A DNA stretch of 13,418 bases, taken from assembly GCA_049974865.1 (NCBI GenBank), contig JBNGCX010000079.1, positions 1 to 13,418 of the forward strand, in the 5' to 3' direction. The notes beneath the pieces are model-generated. The model saw nothing but the letters and a program-made list of their open reading frames with translations. It was not told the DNA's origin and did not search any database. Below, one piece after another: positions 6,880-13,262 of the stretch (position 1 is the stretch's first letter; the number at the start of each line of letters is the position of its first letter). The DNA comes from JAGSOU01 sp049974865. GTDB lineage: Bacteria > Pseudomonadota > Alphaproteobacteria > Rhodobacterales > Rhodobacteraceae. The translations under genes and the position numbers were made by a program.

Positions 6880-7707
6880 TCAGGCCGCCCGCCGCCAGGC
6901 GCCAGACGCGGCCGCCTTGCGGCAGAACGCGGCGAAGGAGCGCGGCTCGCGGCCCAGCGCGCGCTGCACGCCGTCGGCCAGGCTCTCGTTGCGGCCGTCG
7001 AGGGTCTCGCGGCAGATGCCGGTGAAGACATCGGCGATGAACGCGCCCCCGATCTCGGTCAACGAGGCGTGGAACTGCTCCAGCGTGATTGGCTGGTAGC
7101 GGACCTCGCGGCCGATGGCCTCGCCCAGCGCGGCGGCGGCCTGGTCGAAGCCCAGCAGTTCCGGGCCGGTGAGCTCGTAGAGCTGGCCGGAATGCCGCTC
7201 TTCGGTCAGGGCGGCGGCCGCGACCTCGGCGATGTCGTCGACATCGACGACCGGCTCGCGCACGGTGCCCGCCGGGAGGGCGACCACGCCCTCCAGCACC
7301 GGGTCGCGCAGGTAGCCCTCGCTGAAGTTCTGCGCGAACCAGGCGCAGCGCACGAGGGTGTAGTCGAGGCCGCTGTCGCGCACGATGTTTTCGCAGCGCT
7401 GCGCGTGGTGTTCGCCGCGCCCGGACAGCAGCACCAGGCGCTTCACGCCGGCCTCGACGGCCAGTTCGGTCAGCGCCTCGATCTTCTCCGCCGCGCCGGG
7501 GAAGGCGAGGTCGGGGAAATAGGAGATGTAGACCGACGAGACGCCGTCGAGGGCCGGCGCCCAGGTGGCGGATTTTTCCCAGTCGAAGGGAATGGGCGCG
7601 CTGCGTGCGCCGTGCCGGACGGCATGGCCGCGCTCTTCGAGAAGGCGCACGATCCGGCTGCCGGTCTTGCCGGTGGACCCGATGACGAGGATGGGAGAGG
7701 TGGTCAT
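6880..7707 (-). CDS. NmrA-like NAD(P)-binding reductase (atypical SDR)
   Basis: A 275-residue atypical short-chain dehydrogenase/reductase. It opens with ILVIGSTGKTGSRIVRLL, the Gly-rich NAD(P) loop GSTGKTG at residues 9-15. The region LVLLSGRGEHH (91-101) lies where classical SDRs place the Ser of the active site, and there is no YxxxK, which fits the NmrA/azoreductase-like group. Members act as NAD(P)H-dependent quinone or azo reductases or as redox sensors; the substrate here is unknown. AAGGA lies 9 bases before the ATG at 7707, and an upstream in-frame ATG (7740) has no ribosome site. It is divergent from the AraC-type regulator, a standard arrangement of a regulator and its target, and is followed by the DUF1772 gene. 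Confidence 0.88.
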   Translation of the reverse strand: MTTSPILVIGSTGKTGSRIVRLLEERGHAVRHGARSAPIPFDWEKSATWAPALDGVSSVYISYFPDLAFPGAAEKIEALTELAVEAGVKRLVLLSGRGEHHAQRCENIVRDSGLDYTLVRCAWFAQNFSEGYLRDPVLEGVVALPAGTVREPVVDVDDIAEVAAAALTEERHSGQLYELTGPELLGFDQAAAALGEAIGREVRYQPITLEQFHASLTEIGGAFIADVFTGICRETLDGRNESLADGVQRALGREPRSFAAFCRKAAASGAWRRAA

Positions 7708-7916
7708 GGCGGTGTTCCTTTTTGATCTTGCGGCAGGCACGGCGGGATCGTCGCCATTCCCACACTGGCCGGGCGCAATCGGCGCCGAGGACGAGATGGC
7801 TGGACCGTCTGACCTGTCGCCTTGGGTTTCGGAGTAAGGGGAAGTTACGGCCCGGGCGCTCGTGCGGCCATTTTCGGAACCTTCAAATTCATACGCGTTC
7901 GTCTAAACTCTGCCGC
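7708..7916. promoter_or_regulatory. Divergent promoter region between reductase and AraC-type regulator
   Basis: This 209-bp gap contains no gene. Near the regulator it becomes AT-richer: TTCAAA (7882-7887) and TAAACT (7904-7909), 16 bp apart, resemble -35 and -10 elements whose predicted start point falls at about 7916, immediately before the regulator ATG. AraC-family proteins usually bind direct repeats in such gaps, but I could not pick out a convincing repeat pair. The reductase promoter on the minus strand is not clear to me. Confidence 0.4.
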
Positions 7917-8855
7917 ATGGACGCCCTGGGGGATCTCTTCGACGGGCCGCGCGCCCGCGGCGCCTTCGCGCTGCGCGCGGTGATGCGCCCGCCCTGGGCG
8001 CTGTGCATCGCCGCCGAGTCGCCACTGGAGGTGATCGCGGTGGTGTCGGGCGAGGCCTGGGTGCTGCCCGACGATGGCGCCCCCGTCCGCCTCGGGCCGG
8101 GCGACATCGCCGTCGCCCGGGGGCCGGACCACTACACCATCGCCGACGCCCCGGACACCGCGCCGCAGGTGGTCGTCCATCCCGGCCAGCGCTGCTGCGA
8201 CCTGCAGGGCAATTCCCTGCACGACGCGATGATGCACGGGGTGCGGACCTGGGGGAACGACCCGGAGGGGCAGACCGTCTTCCTCGTCGGCGCCTACGAG
8301 GGCCCGAGCGAGGTCAGCACCCGCCTGCGCCGGGCGCTGCCGCCGATCCTGACGCTGAAGGGCGACGACTGGAAATCGCCGCTCGTCCCCCTGCTGCGCG
8401 ACGAGGTGGCGAAGGACGAGCCGGGCCAGGCCGCGGTGCTCGACCGGCTGCTGGACCTGCTGCTGATCGCGGTACTCAAGGAATGGTTCGCGCGGCCCGA
8501 GGCGCGCGAGGCGGCCCGGGCGCAGGGCGACCTGCTCGTCGCGCGGGCGCTGAAGGCGATGCACCGCGATCCGGCGCATCCCTGGACGCTGGAAAGCCTG
8601 GCCTCCGAAATCGGCGCCTCGCGCGCCTCGCTGGCGCGCCGGTTCAACGAGGTGGTCGGCGAACCGCCGATGACCTTCCTCAAGAACTGGCGGCTGTCGC
8701 TGGCCGCGGACCTGCTGTGCGATCCGGGCGAAAGCGTCGGCACGGTGGCCGAGAAAGTGGGCTACAGCAGCCCCTTCGCCTTCAGCGCGGCGTTCAAGCG
8801 CGTGCGCGGGGTCAGCCCGCAAGAGCACCGCGCGGGCGCGCGGTCACCCGGCTGA
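7917..8855 (+). CDS. AraC-family transcriptional regulator with N-terminal cupin domain
   Basis: A 312-residue regulator. Residues about 2-180 form a cupin-type sensing domain (Cupin_6 style), with LGPGDIAVARG at about 60-70 and a paired Cys in QRCCDLQG near 95. The last 100 residues hold the double helix-turn-helix: LESLASEIGASRASLARRFN for the first and VGTVAEKVGYSSPFAFSAAF for the second, followed by the conserved VRGVSPQEHR. Cupin-AraC proteins of this type commonly sit next to, and control, NAD(P)-dependent reductase genes, as here. The frame is open upstream to 7722, but the cupin homology begins at MDALGDLF, so the ATG at 7917 is used although no Shine-Dalgarno is present; the message may be leaderless. 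The adjacent Cys pair could allow thiol sensing (speculative). Confidence 0.9.
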   Translation: MDALGDLFDGPRARGAFALRAVMRPPWALCIAAESPLEVIAVVSGEAWVLPDDGAPVRLGPGDIAVARGPDHYTIADAPDTAPQVVVHPGQRCCDLQGNSLHDAMMHGVRTWGNDPEGQTVFLVGAYEGPSEVSTRLRRALPPILTLKGDDWKSPLVPLLRDEVAKDEPGQAAVLDRLLDLLLIAVLKEWFARPEAREAARAQGDLLVARALKAMHRDPAHPWTLESLASEIGASRASLARRFNEVVGEPPMTFLKNWRLSLAADLLCDPGESVGTVAEKVGYSSPFAFSAAFKRVRGVSPQEHRAGARSPG

Positions 8856-8863
8856 GCGGCCCG

Positions 8864-8887
8864 GATCGCCCCGGGCACCCGGCGATC
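8864..8887. terminator. Hairpin between convergent regulator and racemase genes
   Basis: GATCGCC (8864-8870) pairs with GGCGATC (8881-8887) around a 10-nt loop that can add short GGG/CCC pairing. It sits in the 30-bp space between the regulator stop and the racemase stop, and its right arm overlaps the racemase TGA. No U-tract follows on either strand. Position and symmetry suggest a shared terminator or 3'-end stabiliser, like the hairpin at 220-249. Confidence 0.5.
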
Positions 8888-9896
8888 ATCCCAGCAGGAA
8901 GCCGCGCGGAAGCGGGTCGTCGGGATCGACGACGAATTGATGGATGCCGGTCATGTGGGCGGCGCCGGCGATCTCGGGCCGGACAGCGGCAAAATCCCCG
9001 ACCCGGCATTCACCGATGAGCGTTCCCGTGAAGGTCGTCCCGATGATGCTCTGCGCTTCGAGCCCCGCGCCGATGGGCAACCTCCCGCGGGCATGCATCA
9101 GGGCCATCAGCGCGGAGGTCCCCGTCCCGCAGGGGCAACGGTCAATCTGCCCCGCGCCGAAGGCCGCCACCGTCCGGACGGCCATCGCGGCTGTATCGGC
9201 CTCCTCGTAGAACATGGTGAGGGCGACGCGGTCTATGCCCGGGATCTCCGGGTGGCTCAGGGGGAGAACGGCGTTGATCGCCTCGCGGATCTCAAGGCCC
9301 AGCCGGCTCAACTCCGCCGCGTTCCCGGGGCCGAGGTCGAGCCCGAAGCGCCGGGCCGGAACAAGCGCGAAGAAATTGCCGCCGAAGGCAACGTCCGCCT
9401 CGACGCGGCCGAGACCGGCAATGTCGAGCGGCACACCCCGCGCGGCAACGAAGGCGGGGGCGTTCTCAAGCGACACCGCGCCGGGGCCCGCCCCCTCGCC
9501 CGGGACTCGGCATTCGAGCAGGCCGGCGGGCGTGTCGAACCGTATCACAGGGCGGGCCGGCGTCGGGCGCAGTTGCCCCGTTTCCATCAGGGCGCGGGCC
9601 GCGCACAGCGTGCCGTGGCCGCACATGTCGAGATATCCGCCGTTGTCCATGAAAAGCAGCCCGGCCCCGGCACCGTCGGACACCGGCGGCGTGACCAACA
9701 CGCCATACATCCCCGCATGGCCGCGCGGTTCGCGCATCAGGAGTTCGCGGAAATGGTCCAGCCTGCCGGCCAGATCGGCCTTTTTTTCGCCCATCGTCGC
9801 GCCGCGCGGCTCCGGCACGCCGCTGAGAACCACCCTGGCGGGCTCGCCCGCGCAATGCATGTCGATCGCGTGGATGATATGCCTGAAGCCGATCAT
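8886..9896 (-). CDS. Proline racemase family enzyme (hydroxyproline epimerase or proline racemase)
   Basis: A 336-residue, full-length member of the proline racemase superfamily. Both catalytic Cys positions are present: Cys92 in DMCGHGTLC and Cys256 in DRCPCGTGT. Enzymes with two Cys racemise or epimerise at C-alpha (proline racemase, 4-hydroxyproline 2-epimerase), while trans-3-hydroxy-L-proline dehydratases carry Thr at the second site; the Cys pair therefore favours a racemase/epimerase. Position 254 is Cys instead of the usual Ser, an oddity next to the catalytic Cys. Other conserved parts are IDMHCAGEP at the N-terminus and FGGNFFALV (171-179). GAGGAGAGG precedes the ATG at 9896. It follows the GNAT gene by 26 bp and is probably the last gene of the ligase-GNAT-racemase unit. 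No hydroxyproline catabolic genes are nearby, so the substrate stays open. Confidence 0.88.
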   Translation of the reverse strand: MIGFRHIIHAIDMHCAGEPARVVLSGVPEPRGATMGEKKADLAGRLDHFRELLMREPRGHAGMYGVLVTPPVSDGAGAGLLFMDNGGYLDMCGHGTLCAARALMETGQLRPTPARPVIRFDTPAGLLECRVPGEGAGPGAVSLENAPAFVAARGVPLDIAGLGRVEADVAFGGNFFALVPARRFGLDLGPGNAAELSRLGLEIREAINAVLPLSHPEIPGIDRVALTMFYEEADTAAMAVRTVAAFGAGQIDRCPCGTGTSALMALMHARGRLPIGAGLEAQSIIGTTFTGTLIGECRVGDFAAVRPEIAGAAHMTGIHQFVVDPDDPLPRGFLLG

Positions 9897-9912
9897 GCGC
9901 CTCTCCTCTTGG

Positions 9913-9926
9913 TTGATTCCGATCAA
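9913..9926. promoter_or_regulatory. Perfect FNR-type palindrome between GNAT and racemase genes
   Basis: TTGATTCCGATCAA matches the FNR consensus TTGAT-N4-ATCAA with no mismatch. It fills half of the 26-bp gap and includes the GNAT stop codon. Its centre is only about 23 bp upstream of the racemase ATG, too close for a class II activator site for that gene; if bound, it would more likely block or adjust readthrough. Chance occurrence cannot be excluded. Confidence 0.4.
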
Positions 9927-10978
9927 AGCGGGTCTCTGGGCGAGATGACGACGGGCCCGCGCGCAAGGGTCTCGATGTCCCGGTCGTCCACGCCCCTGAA
10001 CTCTCCGACGACATGGAACGCGCCGCGTATCCCGCGATCCAGCAGGCCGAAATCGGTCTTGTCCAGGATGCGCCGCTCGATCTCGCCCCGCGGATCGGCC
10101 AGCACCGCCGCGAAGGGCAGCCGCTGTTCGGCGAGGACGGCCTCGAGGATCTCGGACACCGACGCCTCGGCCCCTGCCGGGGCATACAGGCTGCCCACGC
10201 GCGCGAAGCGCAGGTCCGCCGGGGTGAAATCGCGCCCCAGCAACGGGATATGCGGCAGAACCCGGGTGGCCAGCCGGCCCTGCCATCCCGGAAGCCGCAG
10301 CAACTGCCAATGCACGGGGTGTATCTGCGCGCCGGCGACGATCTCCCCGCCCTCGCGCAGGACGAAATAGTGACCGGGGTCGAGCGACAGGTCGAAATTG
10401 CACAAGCCGTGGCCGCGATAGACATCCTTCAGGCGGGCCAGCATCCCGGGGCGCTCCTCCGGCGCCAGCCTGCCCACCCGCGCCGAGGGACGGGGGCGCA
10501 CCCGGCCGAACAGCCGCGTCCGGACCTCGCCAAGGTCGCGATAGCCGATCCCCAGGTTGAGCCGCAGCGAGGCCTCGTTGCCGCTCTCGATATAGCCGTA
10601 GAGCAGCCCCGGCTCCCGCAGCGCGGCGAGATAGTAATCCCTCGAAACCTGCGCCAGCAGCGTGCCGTAACCCTGCCGGGTGAAATCCGGGTGCACGGCG
10701 AAGAGGGCGAGATGGACCGCGTCATACCGCCGGCCCGCCATGTCGACCTGTTTCCGGTTGCGAACCGCCACGGCGATGGTCTTGTCGCCCCTCAGCAGCC
10801 GCAGGAAGCTCGGCCGGGCGAGGCCGCTCAGCATCTCGGCCATGTCGAGCGACCGGAAGACGATCCCCCTCTGCCCCCAGACCGTGGCCTGGAGGAAAGA
10901 CAGGAGATCGGGGGGCAACTCGGCGTCGTGGAGCACCCGCAGGTCGCGGCGCGGGTCGGAGAATATGATATCCGTCAT
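9923..10978 (-). CDS. GNAT-family N-acetyltransferase, 351 residues
   Basis: The N-terminal half (about 15-155) is a GNAT domain: HLALFAVHPDFTRQGYGTLL (89-108) contains beta-strand 4 and the acetyl-CoA pyrophosphate loop RQGYG (101-105), and YIESGNEASLRLNLGIGY (129-146) is the usual motif B with its bulge. The C-terminal half (about 160-351) has no second clear CoA loop; it may be a degenerate GNAT copy or a substrate domain. No membrane segment is present. The ATG at 10978 has an excellent AAGGAGG, and its A is shared with the TAA of the ligase gene (TAATG), so translation is probably coupled. Next to an acyl-CoA ligase it might acetylate the ligase, as Pat-type GNATs do, or use an acyl group on a small amine; the sequence does not decide. 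Confidence 0.82.
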   Translation of the reverse strand: MTDIIFSDPRRDLRVLHDAELPPDLLSFLQATVWGQRGIVFRSLDMAEMLSGLARPSFLRLLRGDKTIAVAVRNRKQVDMAGRRYDAVHLALFAVHPDFTRQGYGTLLAQVSRDYYLAALREPGLLYGYIESGNEASLRLNLGIGYRDLGEVRTRLFGRVRPRPSARVGRLAPEERPGMLARLKDVYRGHGLCNFDLSLDPGHYFVLREGGEIVAGAQIHPVHWQLLRLPGWQGRLATRVLPHIPLLGRDFTPADLRFARVGSLYAPAGAEASVSEILEAVLAEQRLPFAAVLADPRGEIERRILDKTDFGLLDRGIRGAFHVVGEFRGVDDRDIETLARGPVVISPRDPL

Positions 10979-12845
10979 TATGCCTCCTTGGGTGCCCGGC
11001 CCGGCCGAGCCTGCCGCCGCTCCTGTCCGAGGCTTTCGTAAAGCGCCCCGATTTCGGCCCGGTTCCGCGCCTCGATCACATGCCTTCGGACTTTCAGGGT
11101 CGGCGTCAGCGTGCCGTCCTCGATGGTCCAGGGCCGCAATTGCGAATGCAGCCCCCGCACGCGGGAATAGGACGGCAGCCCTTCGGTCGCCCGCGCGATG
11201 CGCGCCAGCAGGCGGGCGGTCGCGGCGGGATGGTTGGGCGCGCCCGCGTCGAGCCCGGCCTCGCGGGCCAGCGCCTGCCACGCCTCCCCGTTCAGCACGG
11301 CGACCGCGACCAGACAGGGCCTGTCATCCCCGAAGACGCAGACCTGTTCGAACAGCGGGTCGGCCTCGATGGCGGCCTCGACCTCGGAGGGCGCCACCTT
11401 CTTCGCGGTCGAAAGGACGATCTTGTCGCGCAACCGCCCCCTGATGAAGATCCGGCCCTCGCGGATCTCGGCGATGTCTCCGGTGCGCAGCCACCCGTCT
11501 TCGGTGATCGCCTCGGCGGTGTTCCGCGGGTCGTTCCAATATCCCGTCATCACCGACGGAGAGCGGAGTTGCAGCTCGCCCTCCTCCGTCACCCTGACCG
11601 CGACGCCGTGGAGCGGCCGGCCGACCGAGCCCGGCAGGTTGTCCTCGAAGGTCGTGGCGGTGACCACCGGCGCAGCCTCGGTCAGCCCGTAGCCCTCGAG
11701 AAGCGGCAAGCCGAGCCCGATCAGGAAATGACTGACCTCCTTCGAGAGCGGGGCGCCCCCGCTGACCGCAACCCTGAGCCGCCCCCCGAAAGCCGCGAGG
11801 ACCGGGCGGGCGACCAACCGCTCCAGCAGGGGCCAGAGCAGGAAACGCGCGATCGGCCCGGGCGCCGCGCCGCGGCCGTGATCGGCCTCGAACCGGCGCC
11901 ACCCGATATCGGCGGCGGATCGCGCCAGCAGCCGCGTCACCGCGTTCCGGGCGAATTTCCGGGTGATTGCGGCGTGCAGGCGCTCGTACAGCCGCGGAAC
12001 CGCGATCAGGATCGTCGGGCGCACCTCAAGGATATCGTCACGCAGCCTGTCGACCGAGCGCGCATAGGCGACGCGGGACCCTCCCATCATCGGCAGGTAG
12101 CAGCCCATGGTGCGTTCGAAGGCGTGCGCCAGCGGCAGAAGGGAGAGAAAGACATCGCTCTTCAATGGCGGGATGAAACCGGTGATCGCCTCGGCGTTCC
12201 ACAGCAGCGCATGGTGGGACAGCATCGCGCCCTTGGGGGGGCCGTGGTGCCGGAGGTGTAGATGATCGTGGCGACATCGTCAGGGCGGCACCTGATATCG
12301 CCCGTGCCGATCTCTTGGCCGGACTCAAGGTCGGGCGGCGCCGATACCTTCGGCGCCGCGTCGCGGCCCGGGGCGCCGGCGCCGTGCCGCAGCCAGACAT
12401 GGGCCAGGGCGTCGCAGCGCGCTGCATGGGCCGCCAGGGACATCCAGACCTCATTGCTTTCGGCGAAACACAGTCGCGCGCCGGAACTGGCCAGGATCGC
12501 ACAGGCATTCTCCGGGCTGTCGTGCAAATAGAGCGGCACGGTGATCAGCCCGTTCGCCATCGCCGCGATATCGAAGGCGACCCAGTCCGGGCTGTTCCGA
12601 AGCATGATCGCAACGCGGTCGCCCGGCCTGAGGCCGGCACCGTCCAGTGCGGCCCGGAACCGCCCGACCCGCCGGGCGATCTCGCGCCAGGTGAAATCCG
12701 TCCAGCCCGCGTCGCGGAACTCGGAAAAGGCGACCCTGTCCGGGTCGCCTTCGGCCCGGCGGAAGAACAGCCCCGGGATGGTCCCGGCCTGTGCACAACC
12801 GATGATGTCAATGTCACGCGGCGATTCGTTACCCATGCCTGCCAT
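10978..12845 (-). pseudogene. Long-chain fatty-acid-CoA ligase (AMP-forming), frameshifted
   Basis: Two abutting frames make one ANL-superfamily acyl-CoA ligase of about 622 residues. Frame one (from 12845 or 12836) runs to the P-loop IIYTSGTT (194-201). The protein then continues in another frame, from KGAMLSHHALLWN (12234 downward) through GYGLTEAAPVVT, GYWNDP, DGWLRTGDIAEI, the hinge GRLRDKIVLSTAKKVAPSEVE and the C-terminal LTPTLKVRR with the catalytic Lys, to TAA at 10978. One base is missing in a C7 run (read on this strand), where the family has TSGTTGPPKG. Apart from this there is no decay, so a sequencing error or a recent mutation is likely. The enzyme would activate long-chain fatty acids to acyl-CoA with ATP. 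There is no good Shine-Dalgarno; an FNR box 33-43 bp upstream suggests a nearly leaderless message starting at ATG 12836. It is followed by the coupled GNAT gene. Confidence 0.85.
12235..12241 (-). other. Homopolymer frameshift site in the ligase P-loop
   Basis: A run of seven G on the plus strand (seven C in the coding sense) lies directly after the codons for TSGTT. Restoring one base, either an eighth C or a second G before the run, gives TSGTTAPPKGA or TSGTTGPPKGA and joins the two halves of the ligase exactly. Uncorrected, frame one continues only about 25 more residues beyond the site. Confidence 0.85.
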
Positions 12846-12871
12846 TGGAGGGCAGAACGCGCCGTGTCGCT

Positions 12872-12885
12872 TTGACCCCCATCAA
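12872..12885. promoter_or_regulatory. FNR/FnrL-type box upstream of the acyl-CoA ligase
   Basis: TTGACCCCCATCAA fits TTGAY-N4-ATCAA completely. Its centre is 42.5 bp before the ATG at 12836. A TCCAAT hexamer (12849-12844) lies exactly where a class II -10 would be, giving a start point at about 12837-12836. The ligase message would then begin at, or one base before, its start codon, which explains the missing ribosome site. Support is motif and spacing only. Confidence 0.6.
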
Positions 12886-13048
12886 GTGCCCTGCGGGACT
12901 GACCCGGCCGGCGCCGGCGAGACGGACATGGCCGGCGCGGGGCGCGGTTTCCGATCAGAGCACCTTCCCGGCCGCCCCCGCCTGGCCCGGGGGTGGGATT
13001 CATGCAAGGGTTCCGGCGGTTTCAGAACTCCTGGGTGATCAGCCCCAC

Positions 13049-13257
13049 CTGAGTGGTCCGGTTTGAGTGTTAGTGCATGATCGGCCGCAGCTCCATCTGG
13101 ACGATGGTTTCCGGTGCTAGTGGGCGGTAGCCCAGCGCGCTGTGCGGTCGTTTCGTGTTGTAGCGTTTCCTCCATTGTTCATCAGGATTTGCGCCTCGCG
13201 CAGGCTGCAGGAAACCTCGCCATCGAGCAGCTCATCCCGGAACCGGGCCAATCCAGT
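13049..13257 (-). mobile_element. IS3-family insertion sequence remnant (3' end of OrfB transposase)
   Basis: On the minus strand the sequence encodes the last part of an IS3-type integrase-fold transposase. ARFRDELLDGEVSCSLREAQ (13248 downward) is in one frame, and EQWRKRYNTKRPHSALGYRP followed by PETIVQMELRPIMH is in another, ending at TAA 13072-13070. A single base is missing near 13181 where relatives read ILIEQW, so the fragment is frameshifted. Nothing of the DDE core upstream is left, and similarity stops at about 13250. CTGAGTGGTCCGG (13049-13061), just beyond the stop codon, is the likely terminal end of the element. It is a dead relic, not an active transposon. Confidence 0.8.
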
Positions 13258-13262
13258 GGGGG

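Noticed and set aside
6326..7765. A 479-codon minus-strand reading joining the DUF1772 gene to sequence under the reductase
   Set aside because: Only the last 164 residues look like protein; the upstream part is an Arg-rich shadow of the reductase gene, and a proper ribosome site precedes ATG 6820.
8886..9896. trans-3-hydroxy-L-proline dehydratase
   Set aside because: That group has Thr at the second active-site position; here Cys256 is present.
8886..10403. A 505-residue fusion of the racemase with an N-terminal extension
   Set aside because: The extension is an out-of-frame reading of the GNAT gene; the racemase motif set starts at MIGFRH with a strong ribosome site at 9896.
12150..12260. 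Programmed ribosomal frameshifting in the ligase
   Set aside because: The site lies in the invariant P-loop, no stimulatory structure was apparent, and no functional reason exists to split this enzyme; sequencing error or mutation is simpler.
12901..12995. GC-rich palindromes such as CCGGCCGGCGCCGG as a structured RNA or attachment site
   Set aside because: Simple GC-rich self-complementarity is expected in this base composition, with no conserved core, flanking repeat or integrase.
13049..13257. An intact insertion sequence
   Set aside because: Only the C-terminal end of OrfB remains, it is frameshifted, and no second terminal repeat or OrfA is present.
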